Part shown: positions 44,901 to 53,518 of the stretch, in pieces
How the letters are laid out: each line of letters starts with the position of its first letter
How positions within the stretch are numbered: the stretch's first letter is position 1
DNA from: Comamonas sp. B21-038
Lineage (GTDB): Bacteria; Pseudomonadota; Gammaproteobacteria; Burkholderiales; Burkholderiaceae_C
Direction of reading: 5' to 3'
Assembly (NCBI RefSeq): GCF_022387135.1
Contig: NZ_CP092462.1
Coordinates: 3,844,001-3,908,000 of the forward strand
DNA: 64,000 nucleotides
Notes under the pieces: generated by a model
What the model saw: only the letters and a program-made list of their open reading frames with translations
Database searches by the model: none
Told to the model about the DNA's origin: nothing
Program-made: the position numbers and the translations under genes

Positions 44901-46213
44901 GCCGTATCGACGGTGGCATGGACCGTGATCTGGGGCAGGGTCGCTGTAAATGCACCGCTGTAGCGGCAGCGAACGACCTGCGCATTGTTGCTGCAGTCCC
45001 ATCCGGTACCGCTGGCAGAGACGAAACTGACACCGGCGGGCAGCGTGTCCGTCACCTCGATGTCCTGCGGCACCAGCTCGCCAGCGACCCGCTTAGCGCT
45101 GAGCGTGTAGACCACCGGCACAGGTGCGGTGGCCTTCTTGTCCACCACCTTCGGATTCACGACCTTGGTCAGCGCCATGTCCAGGTTCACATTGGGCTGC
45201 ACCTGGATCTGCACATCATCGGTGTTGTTGTCAGGGTCGGCATCCAGAAACAGCTGGCCCGTGGCGGTTTCACCCGCCACCGACACCGCGCTGGCCACCT
45301 GGCCGCCGCTGGCCTTGACCAGCACAGGCACGCTCAGCAGCGGCAAATCCTGGCCACGGCCGACGGACTGGCCGGCGGGCACGGTGTAGCTGCAGCTCCA
45401 TACCGGCACGGGCTGGTTGGCGCTGGTGTCGTCCACCAGCTGGCAGGCCCAGCCATTGCCGCCAGGGCTGCCCTGGAACTCGGTTCCCTCGGGCTGTGGA
45501 AAACGCACGGTCGCCTTTTCGCCCGCCTTGAGTGCAAAGGCATAGGGCGAGTCCGCGTTGCGCACCTGGAGCTGGTAGTCGACCTTGTCGCCCTGCGTAT
45601 GCGTGGCGCCATTCACAGGTGCCAGGATCTGTACGGCCAGATCAGCACGCTCATAGGTGGTGATCGTGCGTTCGATGCGGCTGTGGTTCGGGGCCTGTTC
45701 ACCCGCATCCGGATCCACGTTGTTGGGACTGGAGGCAGAGGCCTGCGCCGTCCAGTCGGTGGCAGCGGCGGGCAGCTTGACGCGGAAGTCCACCGCGACG
45801 AAATCGGCCGCCGTTACCAGCGGAAGATGGCAGCTCAGTGCAGAGCCGGCCTGGATGGTGTCGCCCGCCTTGGGCAGGGGCTCGTCACACTGCACGCCAG
45901 CAGGCGCGACGATGCCCTGAAAAATGGCGCCCGCTGGTAGTTGCTGCAGCAACAGGACGTTGGATACCTCGCCGGTGCCGCCATTGAGCTTGACCTTGGC
46001 GCGGTAGACAAAGTCCGCGCCCACCGGCCCATCCACCGATCCGCTCTCGGCAACGGCGCCGGTCTGCGCAACAAAGGCGTCGTGGTTCACAAAGATGTCG
46101 TACTGGGTCGACTGGGCGGCCACCACGGCCGGCATCAGACCAGCCAACACGGCCAGGGCAACGCTGCCACGCACCGTGGTGCGTAGCGGCGGTGATCGAT
46201 ACGGGAGTAACAC
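41987..46213 (-). CDS. Large DUF11-repeat surface protein with IPTL-like sorting tail
   Basis: 1408 aa from a GTG at 46213 that has AGGA 8 bases upstream; the frame also opens at a TTG nine codons earlier. A signal peptide (SVALAVLAGLMPAVVAAQ) is followed by about nine tandem Ig-like repeats of 110-150 residues. Most begin DLxxxK and include YTLTVKNxGP, the DUF11 pattern, then a D-LP-G strand (TDQLPLNTIW, TDVLPQGLVF). The C-terminus has a Pro-rich linker, VPTLAPAGLLLMALAMAALA and a basic end (RLGRRNR), the layout of exosortase sorting signals. It is probably cut and exported by the nearby XrtH as an adhesin or matrix protein. Confidence 0.88.
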   Translation of the reverse strand: MLLPYRSPPLRTTVRGSVALAVLAGLMPAVVAAQSTQYDIFVNHDAFVAQTGAVAESGSVDGPVGADFVYRAKVKLNGGTGEVSNVLLLQQLPAGAIFQGIVAPAGVQCDEPLPKAGDTIQAGSALSCHLPLVTAADFVAVDFRVKLPAAATDWTAQASASSPNNVDPDAGEQAPNHSRIERTITTYERADLAVQILAPVNGATHTQGDKVDYQLQVRNADSPYAFALKAGEKATVRFPQPEGTEFQGSPGGNGWACQLVDDTSANQPVPVWSCSYTVPAGQSVGRGQDLPLLSVPVLVKASGGQVASAVSVAGETATGQLFLDADPDNNTDDVQIQVQPNVNLDMALTKVVNPKVVDKKATAPVPVVYTLSAKRVAGELVPQDIEVTDTLPAGVSFVSASGTGWDCSNNAQVVRCRYSGAFTATLPQITVHATVDTASVAAESVVNNAAQVSASNESPANVGDNNKAQASVLVSNQVDLAVSKSTTASVIASGQPYQYAVKIKNNGPLDVLEGQTITVTDQLDGQLQFTGVPAGSPWTCSPESTTATELGRLLTCTFTGGIAAGKTSELLLNVVAHIDPGQGKFATIKNGAQVTGVDGRGSAAIGHIADSNSVNLSEAKADLSISKSAAVTGASAASGAEVVYRLRVKNDVPADAGNVDLQMARTVKVTDTVGNLLTSYSAGVLGVQPYANGRYLTAEVTMPGGNGAESDACSISGDNNQKSATVTCNFRNLPADPAAEYLVVIQARQYVDPKDDATQTNTIVNVADVSSPDTAEFNTGNNRSQASVELEALTDLTVTKQAAPESAAAGQAITYTLTAKNSGPSQARKVSVTDQLPLNTIWVGAAPSIARGSCSLSGGATFAAGLEITEANRTLTCTWTDAVAEKAQKTVTYQLRSRAKDYPAQLDNRVVVASVTPETDLSNNSAHETVPLNTPQVDVLVNMRHTNDGIPLDTGKTQYTITVTNSGASQSYATGVQMVDQFPAAGSTADFRFVSLDSVQLANCDARFSTDSCSVPASGALAGSLVCDFPWLAPGESVAIKFTMEPASLLDGRAVGTINHRASVKADVEVLEGVDVSKNNQTTDRTSTYDPAQVSPGDLDKLRYVDLSLTKTASAGDAVDVGDLIAYTLTVKNEEDPAANPRNDLVDGHAVVSDVLPEGLALEGAAPDGCSYTEATRSLRCEITSLNAGQTRDFRFTAKLLSRPQAQTSVVNSASLSSPGDTDESNNDSRTETPLALVDLALRKTVDKDQAAAGDALTYTLTVVNNGPAASREASVTDVLPQGLVFVQASPACRFDADSRTLRCALEPLAAGASVALTVETTVDAALQGPASLVNTAAVDLAGDSDPSNNESTATTTIPGKDSGGNEGKPDGKPAVPVPVPTLAPAGLLLMALAMAALAALRLGRRNR

Positions 46214-47064
46214 TTTCAACGTCCTGCTTAAAAAAGGCAAAGCTCCGCCCTCTCCTCAAAAAACAGAGATAACGGCTTGCGTGTTCAGTGAAATAAAAGA
46301 TTTTTGCTACTTACCAAAGATTTTCCCGGCGAGCGCCGAGATAACACCCAGTGGTAGTAACGGATCCTTAATAACCTGCTGTACCTGACAACAAGGGCTG
46401 CGAATGTAGCACTGGCATCCGGCGTATATGTCCAATAAACTTTCAATAAATTTATTAGCTATATAAAAATGATGCAGCAAAACAATGCAGAGCTGCCCAT
46501 AGCATTTACGAACCGGCCTCGCCGCCAGCGAAGCCTGCCGCCCCCCTGCCAGCATCGGGATACAACAGCACCGCTGAGGCGTGCAGCCCCCCGCGATGCT
46601 CCGCAGCGGCTGCGCCCACCCGCAATGGCATACCTCCAATGGACTGATTTATTTGACAAATAACCAATCTGAAGAGGCTGCGCAGCGAAGGAAAGCCACG
46701 CAGCGCTGGGCTGTCCCCCTCCTCCCTCTGTCAGCGTGAGGGCTTCTGAGGTCTTCTTGCTGCAGCCGCCTTTTCCGCCGCAGGGGCCGGCTGCACCGGC
46801 ATATTGAAACAATTAGACACATCATCGGCGCAGCTGGGCGCGGCCTCGGCCCACCACCGAAATAATGGTGTTTCGATATGTTAACAATTCTAAATTGTGA
46901 TTTATCAGGGTATTGCAGGATAATCCGCCGTCGAAAGTAAGCACTTCCCTTTCTTCATAAATACCGGTTCCCCGGCATAGACCGGTCTTGTTATTGCCGC
47001 TGTGCCGTGCGATAACCGTCTTCCAGGAGCAAGGATTTTCCCGGCGTTCAAGCGGCAGATAAAC
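46214..47064. other. Gene-free region between the DUF11 gene and htpG
   Basis: About 850 bp upstream of the DUF11 gene. Short frames exist but none has coding bias or a start signal. The left half is A+T-rich and may hold the DUF11 promoter. ACCGGT occurs twice, 18 bp apart, near 46965-46990. No RNA family was recognised. Confidence 0.5.
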
Positions 47065-47103
47065 AAAAATCCCCGCCGGGTTTTTTACCCGGCGGGGATT
47101 TTT
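47065..47103. terminator. Bidirectional terminator after htpG
   Basis: AAAAATCCCCGCCGGGT (47065-47081) pairs with ACCCGGCGGGGATTTTT (47087-47103), giving a very strong stem with T-runs on either strand. It lies 18 bp past the htpG stop. Confidence 0.92.
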
Positions 47104-47120
47104 CTGGGAGGGCCGCTGCG

Positions 47121-49070
47121 TTATGCCAGCAGTGCGTTCACCCGTTTGACATAGGCGGCAGGATCGTCCGGCAGGCCACCCTCGGCCAGCACAGCCTGGT
47201 CAAACAGGATCTGGGCCAGGTCATGGAAATGCACCGAGCCATCGAGCTTCCGGACCAGCGGGTGCTCTGGATTGACCTCGAGCACCGGCTTGCTCTCGGG
47301 GGCGGCCTGGCCAGCCTGCTTGAGCAAGCGGGCCAGCTGCAGGCTCATGCCGCTGTCCGAGACCACCAGGCAGGCGGGCGAATCCACCAGACGGCTGGTT
47401 GCACGCACATCCTCGGCACGGTCCTTGAGCGCATCCTTGAGCTTGGCCAGCACGGGCTTGAAAGCTTCGGCCGCTTCCTCGGCAGCCTTTTTCTCTTCCT
47501 CGTTCTGCAGCTTGCCCAGATCGACGGCGCCCTTGGCCACCGATTGCAGCGGCGTGCCGTCAAAGTCCTGCAGGAAGTTCAGCGCCCACTCGTCGACCCG
47601 GTCGGTCATCAGCAGCACCTCGATGCCCTTTTTCTTGAAGACTTCCAGCTGCGGGCTGCTCTTGGCAGCGGCCAGCGTATCGGCGGTGATGTAGTAGATG
47701 GCCTCCTGGCCCTCCTTCATGCGCGCCTTGTAGTCGGCAAACGAGGTGTTCAGGCCTTCGTGCGTGGTCGATGCAAAGCGCAGCAGCTTGGCGATGCGGT
47801 CCTTGTTGCCAAAGTCCTCACCCAGACCTTCCTTGAGCACGGCGCCAAACTCGCTGTAGAAGCGGCTGTATTTGCCTTCCTTGGCCTTGTCGTCTTCGCT
47901 GACCACGTCCACCACGCCGTCACTGCCTTCGGCAGCCGCCTGGGGCTTGTCATGGCGGGCCAGGTCTTCGAGCATCGACAGCACCCGCTTGACCGAGCCA
48001 TCACGGATCAGGCGCACATCGCGGCTTTCCTGCAGCAGCTCACGGCTCACATTCAGCGGCAGGTCCGCCGAGTCGATCACACCTTTGACAAAGCGCAGGT
48101 ACTGGGGCATCAGCGCCTGGGCATCGTCCATGATGAACACGCGCTTGACGTACAGCTTGATGCCCGCATGCTTGCCCTGCTGGTACAGATCGAACGGCGC
48201 CTTGGCGGGGATGTAGAGCAGCTGCGTGTACTCGGTATTGCCTTCGACGCGGTTGTGGCTCCAGGTCAACGGATCTTCATAGTCATGGCTGATGGCCTTG
48301 TAGAAATCCTGGTACTGCTCAGGCGTGATGTCCTTCTTGGCGCGGGTCCACAGCGCGCTGGCCTTGTTGACGGTTTCCCACTCGCCCGTCTTGACCATCT
48401 CGCCGGGTTGGCCGTTCTCGCCCTCTTTCCACTCTTCCTTCTCCATCAGGATGGGCAGGCTGATGTGGTCGGAATACTTGGCGATCACTTCCTTGAGCTT
48501 GTAGCCGTTGAGGAAGTCCTGCGCGTCTTCGCGCAGGTGCAAGATGATGCTGGTGCCGCGCTGGGCACGCTCGATCTGCTCGACCTCGAAGTCGCCCATG
48601 CCGCCGCTGGTCCAGCGCACGCCTTCCGTCGCCTCGGCGCCTGCGCGGCGCGATTCGACGGTGATCTTGTCGGCCACGATAAAGCCGGAGTAGAAGCCCA
48701 CGCCGAACTGCCCGATCAGCTGCGAATCGGCCTTCTGGTCACCGCTGAGCTTGTCCATGAAGGCCTTGGTGCCGCTCTTGGCGATCGTGCCCAGGTTGTC
48801 GATGGCCTCCTGCGTCGTCATGCCTATACCGGTGTCGGTGATGGTCAAGGTCTTGGCCTTGGTGTCATAGGACACGCGCACTTCCAGATCCGGCTGGTCA
48901 CCGTACAGACCGCTGTCATTGAGCGCTTCAAAACGCAGCTTGTCGCATGCATCCGACGCGTTGGAGATCAGCTCGCGCAAAAAAATCTCCTGGTTCGAAT
49001 ACAGCGAATGCGTCACCAGGTGGAGCAGTTGGGCCACTTCGGCCTGAAAGGAATGGGTTTTTTTGGTCAT
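47121..49070 (-). CDS. htpG: Molecular chaperone HtpG (Hsp90)
   Basis: 649 aa, the normal length. The GHKL ATPase N-domain shows [21 protein letters not shown] and [16 protein letters not shown]. The middle domain begins around residue 230 and includes the catalytic-loop Arg region ([14 protein letters not shown]). The C-terminal dimerisation domain follows. HtpG helps fold proteins under heat stress. It stands alone, with a heat-shock promoter upstream and a strong terminator downstream. Confidence 0.97.
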   Translation of the reverse strand: MTKKTHSFQAEVAQLLHLVTHSLYSNQEIFLRELISNASDACDKLRFEALNDSGLYGDQPDLEVRVSYDTKAKTLTITDTGIGMTTQEAIDNLGTIAKSGTKAFMDKLSGDQKADSQLIGQFGVGFYSGFIVADKITVESRRAGAEATEGVRWTSGGMGDFEVEQIERAQRGTSIILHLREDAQDFLNGYKLKEVIAKYSDHISLPILMEKEEWKEGENGQPGEMVKTGEWETVNKASALWTRAKKDITPEQYQDFYKAISHDYEDPLTWSHNRVEGNTEYTQLLYIPAKAPFDLYQQGKHAGIKLYVKRVFIMDDAQALMPQYLRFVKGVIDSADLPLNVSRELLQESRDVRLIRDGSVKRVLSMLEDLARHDKPQAAAEGSDGVVDVVSEDDKAKEGKYSRFYSEFGAVLKEGLGEDFGNKDRIAKLLRFASTTHEGLNTSFADYKARMKEGQEAIYYITADTLAAAKSSPQLEVFKKKGIEVLLMTDRVDEWALNFLQDFDGTPLQSVAKGAVDLGKLQNEEEKKAAEEAAEAFKPVLAKLKDALKDRAEDVRATSRLVDSPACLVVSDSGMSLQLARLLKQAGQAAPESKPVLEVNPEHPLVRKLDGSVHFHDLAQILFDQAVLAEGGLPDDPAAYVKRVNALLA

Positions 49071-49106
49071 GGGAGGTCAATCTTCATCAACACAGAACAA
49101 GGGCCT

Positions 49107-49134
49107 ATATGGGTGCAGGGCGCGCCGCTTCAAG
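49107..49134 (-). promoter_or_regulatory. Sigma-32-type promoter of htpG
   Basis: On the minus strand, CTTGAAG (49134-49128, 6/7 match to -35) and ACCCATAT (49114-49107, 7/8 match to CCCCATnT) are separated by 13 bp. They lie about 40 bp upstream of the htpG ATG. Confidence 0.8.
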
Positions 49135-49375
49135 GTCGGGCGGTGCTTTTGGAATTGCTTATCCACTTGATCAATATCAACGATAGATTTATGACATGGA
49201 CCGCTCATAAATGATGACGATGAACCGCAGAGGCTAGCTTCAATTATCTTTACAAAGAGCGCCCTTCAACTTTGTGATCTCCTCTGACACACTTAACGTT
49301 ATGTATCAAATTTTGACAATTGATTGGTAGCAGCCACGCAAAATCAATGCAACGGCAGTTAACTCCTAATTACAA

Positions 49376-51628
49376 ATGAATGTGATTGAGCGGTCTCCCT
49401 TCTTCAGCAGTACTGGTTTCCACCAGGCGCTGGCAGGGTGGGCGGCTCAGGGGGCATGGGTGCTGGGAATCGGTTTGCAAGCGACCGCAGCACTGGCGCA
49501 GGACCAGGCAGGCGCCAGCAGCCGGGTGGAGTCACTGAGCCCCGCACAGGCAGAGCAGGCACGGCTGCGGGCCGTCATCGAGGCCGCACCGGCCGCTTAC
49601 GAGGACCACTTCATGAGCGCCGATGAACTGACAGCCCTGCGGGCGGGAGAAGCCCCGGACGTGGACCCCAGCACCCTGCCGCTGGGCCTGCGCAGCTGGG
49701 CGCTGGAGAGCCGCCTGGGGCTGGGCCAGTCCGACCACGGCAGCCAGGGCCAGCAGCGTGGCACCGAGCTGGGACAGCGCATCCTGTACCGCCAGCAGAC
49801 CCTCAACCACGGCGAATGGATGCTGCAGGCCGATGTGCGCAGCATGCATGGCGGCCAGGATGCCTGGAACGGCATTGGCGCGCTCGGTTATGCCCGCAGG
49901 TCCAGCAGCCAGCGCATCACGGTCCAGAACCTGGATATGCCGGTGACACCCGGCATCCGCATGGACACAACGATCGGCGACAGCTACAGCGAGCTCACCC
50001 GAGGACTGGGCCAGAACTACCGCCTGATGCTGGGCACCAGCACCTTGCGCGGCCTGTCCACCCGCATCGGTGGTGCAGATTTCGACATCAGCGCCGGCAT
50101 GGGCCAGCGCGGCGACCTGCTGGGAGGGCCCTACCCCGGTTTCGAGAAAAGCCAGGGCAGCGTGGCCTGGGTGGGTGCCACCCAGCGCCTGGGCGGTGCC
50201 TGGTATGCCGCCGCGCAACTGAACCAGGCGCACAATGTGGCCGCCGTGGACTATGGCCTGTGGAACGAGCCGGGCAGCGGCAGCAAAAGGGTGAGCAGCT
50301 GGGCCGCCGCGCTCGGTTATGGCTCGCCCACGCAGCAGGATGGCGCGCTGCGCGGCCGGCTCACCGCGCTGGGCAGCACCACCCGCAGCAATTCGGCACA
50401 AGCGCCTTCCGGCAGCGCGCAAGGCCTGTACCTGGAGGCAGACACCAAGCTGGGCCGCTACCGCCATACCTGGGGCGCCTATGTGACCCGGCCCAACCTG
50501 CATTTTGGCGACTACCTGCTGCCCTCCGGCACCCAGGGCGCTTACTGGCGCCTGGACCACAACACCAGCCGCCTGAGCTGGGGGGCGGGGCTCGATGCCG
50601 AACGCATGCGCGCCAGCAATTGGCCGGCCCAGCAGGGCCAGACCCGCGTGGGGCTGAGCGGCAACCTGCACTACCAGATGGACCGCAGAACCGCGCTGGG
50701 CGGCAACCTCAACCTGTACCAGACCCGCTATGCGGGAGACAGCCAGGGCGGTGGCCTGAAGGGCAGGATGCGCAGCCTCTACGCCTATGGCTACTACCAG
50801 ACCCGCTTTGGCGATCTGCCGCGCTCGCGCCTGAGCCTGAGCCTGCGCAGCAATGAGCAGATCGTGCTGGGCGATGGCACCGCCACCGGGCGCGAGCTGC
50901 AGTGGGAGCAGGACTGGATCCGCGCCCAGCGCGAGACCATGCGCCCCGAGCTGGTCACCACCCTGGGCTGGGCCGATGACCGCAGCAACGGCCGCGTCCA
51001 GCACTACCCGACGGCCGGCCTGCAAGGCCGTTACTGGGCCAGCAACAGCCTGAGCTTTTCCGGCAACCTGCGCTACACCTCGCAAAGCGGCGGCCTCTTC
51101 ACCAGCCGGGGCCTGTCGGGCAACCTGCTGGCGGAAAAGCAATGGGGCCATGGCTGGAGCATGGGCATGGGCGTGCTGCTGAACCAGGCGCGCCTGGTCA
51201 CCACGCAGGTGCTGGACTGGACCAGCCCGCAAATCTACCGCAGCAACGACAAGACCGCGTATGTCTATCTGCGCTGGGAAGGGGGCACCGGCCGGCCCTT
51301 TCCGGTGGCCGCAGGCACGCCCGGCAATGGCAGCGGCAGCGTCGGCGGCCGGGTGTTTTATGACGCCAACAAGGATGGACGCATCCAGCCGGACGAGTCG
51401 GGCGCGCAGGGCATCGAGGTGGTGCTCGATGGGCGCTACCGCACCACCACCGATGCGCAAGGCCGTTTCCTGTTCCCGATGGTCGGCATAGGCCGCCATC
51501 AACTCAGCATCACGCTCGACAGCGTGCCCCTGCCCTGGGGTGCTGCCGATGGAGCGGTACTGAGTGTCGATGTTCCGCTGCGTGGCGAAGCCCACGCCGA
51601 GATCCCCATCACCAAGGTGGAGGACTAG
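49376..51628 (+). CDS. Outer-membrane beta-barrel usher-like protein with C-terminal SdrD-like domain
   Basis: 750 aa. A signal peptide (GAWVLGIGLQATAALAQ) is followed by about 560 residues of amphipathic beta strands rich in Gly, Tyr and Arg (LRYTSQSGGLFTSRGLSGNL, GMGVLLNQARLV), as in outer-membrane barrels. The C-terminal 75 residues form a separate Ig-like domain, GSVGGRVFYDANKDGRIQPD, then VVLDGRYRTTTDAQGRFLFP, resembling SdrD B/carboxypeptidase-regulatory repeats with a Ca-binding DxNxDG loop. It is the first of six genes with pilin-like and chaperone-like products, so an usher role is inferred. No classical PapC/FimD usher signature was seen. No clear ribosome-binding site. Confidence 0.7.
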   Translation: MNVIERSPFFSSTGFHQALAGWAAQGAWVLGIGLQATAALAQDQAGASSRVESLSPAQAEQARLRAVIEAAPAAYEDHFMSADELTALRAGEAPDVDPSTLPLGLRSWALESRLGLGQSDHGSQGQQRGTELGQRILYRQQTLNHGEWMLQADVRSMHGGQDAWNGIGALGYARRSSSQRITVQNLDMPVTPGIRMDTTIGDSYSELTRGLGQNYRLMLGTSTLRGLSTRIGGADFDISAGMGQRGDLLGGPYPGFEKSQGSVAWVGATQRLGGAWYAAAQLNQAHNVAAVDYGLWNEPGSGSKRVSSWAAALGYGSPTQQDGALRGRLTALGSTTRSNSAQAPSGSAQGLYLEADTKLGRYRHTWGAYVTRPNLHFGDYLLPSGTQGAYWRLDHNTSRLSWGAGLDAERMRASNWPAQQGQTRVGLSGNLHYQMDRRTALGGNLNLYQTRYAGDSQGGGLKGRMRSLYAYGYYQTRFGDLPRSRLSLSLRSNEQIVLGDGTATGRELQWEQDWIRAQRETMRPELVTTLGWADDRSNGRVQHYPTAGLQGRYWASNSLSFSGNLRYTSQSGGLFTSRGLSGNLLAEKQWGHGWSMGMGVLLNQARLVTTQVLDWTSPQIYRSNDKTAYVYLRWEGGTGRPFPVAAGTPGNGSGSVGGRVFYDANKDGRIQPDESGAQGIEVVLDGRYRTTTDAQGRFLFPMVGIGRHQLSITLDSVPLPWGAADGAVLSVDVPLRGEAHAEIPITKVED

Positions 51629-51722
51629 CCATGCAGCAGAACCCGGGCCTCCGCTTGCACGCCGTGCATCGTGGCGGCCGACTCCCGGCGCTGCGGCGCT
51701 TGCTCCTTGAAAGACGACAACC

Positions 51723-52343
51723 ATGAAACACCCAAAACTGAATGCACTCGCGCTGGGCACTGCCCTCGCCCTGGCCTGCACCGGCCATGCACTGGCGGAG
51801 AGCCAATATGGCTTTTCCTCGGCCGGCACCGGCACCGTGACGGCCACCGCCAAGGTCAACCTGAGCGTGGTCATCCCCAAGCTGATCCTGCTCAAGGTCG
51901 GTTCCAGCAATGCCCTGCAGGACACCGTCAGCTGGAATGCGGCGCTGACCATCCCGCCCACGCCCGGCACCACGCCCACGGCCACCGCCAACAACGTGCA
52001 GGTTCCCTGGGATGGCACCGCTCCGACCGTGGCGGTCACCCCCACGGGCAATGTGCTGGCGGTGTCTGCCTGGACCAATGCCGGCACGGCCAACATCAAT
52101 TGCGCCGTGGGAGCCTGGAGCCCTGCTGCCGGCGGCCCGCCCAACGCCAACTTCACCGTGGTGGCCGCAGGCGCCACGCCGGTGCCCCATCCGGGCGCCA
52201 ACCTGGGCGCGTGCGCATCCACCACGCTCACGCCCAACACCCTGTTGAGCGGCACCTGGACCTATGCACTGACCGGCACCGCCACCGCCTGGAGCGCCGG
52301 CACCTACACCGGCTCGGTCACCTACACGGCCACAGGCGTCTGA
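51723..52343 (+). CDS. Pilin-like secreted subunit A
   Basis: 206 aa with a signal peptide (LGTALALACTGHALAES). The mature part is beta-rich, Thr/Ala/Gly-rich, with two cysteines (NINCAVGAW, LGACAST) that could pair. It contains VPWDGTAPTVAVTPTGNVLA, closely matched in the last subunit of the operon (VNWNGTAPTFAVAASGNVLP), so the two are paralogues. The C-terminus AGTYTGSVTYTATGV has the strand pattern seen at the end of chaperone-usher pilins. Starts 94 bp after the barrel gene. Confidence 0.65.
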   Translation: MKHPKLNALALGTALALACTGHALAESQYGFSSAGTGTVTATAKVNLSVVIPKLILLKVGSSNALQDTVSWNAALTIPPTPGTTPTATANNVQVPWDGTAPTVAVTPTGNVLAVSAWTNAGTANINCAVGAWSPAAGGPPNANFTVVAAGATPVPHPGANLGACASTTLTPNTLLSGTWTYALTGTATAWSAGTYTGSVTYTATGV

Positions 52344-53014
52344 TGCCCCAGCGCGATGCAACCACCACCGCGCATGCTGCCCTGCGGACCGCATGCGCAC
52401 CGCTCGGCGCGGGGCTGGTGCTGCTCGCCTGCGGCATCATCGGGCCCGCCAACGCCGTCATCATCACGGTCAGCGACAACGCAAGCACCAGCAACTACGC
52501 GCTGTCGCTGCAGGTGGGGTCCGCTGCAGGGACCGACACGGTGCAGTTCAATGTCACGGGCAACAATGCGGGCCTCACGCCCACGGCCGTGACCGGATCA
52601 CCCGCGATCGATATCTCGGTCACACCGGTGCGCCCGATCGTCTCTTCGGAAGTGGCCCGGCCCGTCACATTGCGGGTGGATTCCGGCACCGGGCTGATCT
52701 GCCAGAGCAGCTCCTGCGGCAGCACCATCATCCCGTTCAGCAAGATCAGCTGGACGGTCAGCAACAGCAGTGGCTCGGCCGCTGGTGATATCCAGAACGG
52801 CCAGTTCAGCGGTGCCAACAACCAGCAGCTGGCCAACTTCAATGCCAATGCCAACGTCTGCTCTATTCCAATCATCGTTCTTTGCCTGGGCACCTGGACC
52901 TACCAGTCCCGGAACCTGAGTGCCACGCGCTTGACCTTCCGCTATGCCAATGACACCTTCTACCCGGCAGGCACCTACCTGGGCACGGTGTATTTCACCG
53001 CGTCGATGGAATAA
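52343..53014 (+). CDS. Pilin-like secreted subunit B
   Basis: 223 aa. The ATG overlaps the previous stop by one base (TGATG). A long basic N-region precedes the signal helix (LGAGLVLLACGIIGPANA). The mature domain is beta-rich with two Cys pairs possible (GLICQSSSCGS; NVCSIPIIVLCLG). It ends AGTYLGTVYFTASME, the same terminal strand pattern as subunit A and the last subunit. Translational coupling places it firmly in the operon. No named family was recognised. Confidence 0.62.
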   Translation: MPQRDATTTAHAALRTACAPLGAGLVLLACGIIGPANAVIITVSDNASTSNYALSLQVGSAAGTDTVQFNVTGNNAGLTPTAVTGSPAIDISVTPVRPIVSSEVARPVTLRVDSGTGLICQSSSCGSTIIPFSKISWTVSNSSGSAAGDIQNGQFSGANNQQLANFNANANVCSIPIIVLCLGTWTYQSRNLSATRLTFRYANDTFYPAGTYLGTVYFTASME

Positions 53015-53026
53015 GGAAACAGGTCC

Positions 53027-53518
53027 ATGCCCAGCTTTCGCCTTCGCTGTTGTGCTGCGCTGTTGGCCCTGGCCGGCGTCTGGGGCCAGAGTGCGCACGC
53101 CCAGCCTACCCGGCTGGACGATTCCAGCTCTCCGCGTGCGCAAATCCATGCAGATTTCCGCAACGCGCAGATGCTGGACCCCCACACCATCAGCCTGCCT
53201 TTCGGACGCGTGGAATACCGCCTGGCCACCGCCGCGTATATGGGCAGGCAGGCACGCATCTACTACGTCATCCCCTTGGCGGTGGCCGGCCTGCGCTCAC
53301 CGATGGGTATGCAGGTGCAGTGGCGCAGCAGCGGGCTGTTCCAAGGCGGCATGGGCCGCCCCGGCGACCGGGTGCTGGTCTGGACCGGCACCGTGCGTGC
53401 GCCCTGGATCACCGAAAGCTTTGATTTGCAGCTGCGCCTGGACCAGCGCCAGTTGCAGATGGGCCGGGGTGGCAGCCTGCGCTTTGAATCCTACTTTGAG
53501 ATAGAGACCCAGCCATGA
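53027..53518 (+). CDS. Small secreted protein of the usher-like operon
   Basis: 163 aa; the ATG at 53027 has AAGGAAA upstream. Signal peptide CCAALLALAGVWGQSAHA. The mature part is beta-rich and basic (RVEYRLATAAYMGRQARIYY) without cysteines. It may be a minor subunit or a periplasmic accessory factor. It is 12 bp after subunit B and overlaps the chaperone gene by 4 bp, so it is co-translated with it. No family was recognised. Confidence 0.62.
   Translation: MPSFRLRCCAALLALAGVWGQSAHAQPTRLDDSSSPRAQIHADFRNAQMLDPHTISLPFGRVEYRLATAAYMGRQARIYYVIPLAVAGLRSPMGMQVQWRSSGLFQGGMGRPGDRVLVWTGTVRAPWITESFDLQLRLDQRQLQMGRGGSLRFESYFEIETQP

Noticed and set aside
42230..45940. 1236-aa plus-strand frame
   Set aside because: Shadow of the DUF11 gene; Arg/His-rich translation with no start signal.
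46300..46400. Possible GEMM (c-di-GMP) riboswitch upstream of the DUF11 gene, from a GGTAAGTAGC word on the minus strand
   Set aside because: The conserved GGGACGCAAAGC core and paired stems are missing.
49313..49342. TTGACA upstream of the usher-like gene
   Set aside because: No -10 box at 16-18 bp spacing.
49532..52255. 907-aa minus-strand frame
   Set aside because: Shadow of the usher-like operon; the plus-strand products have signal peptides and coupled starts.
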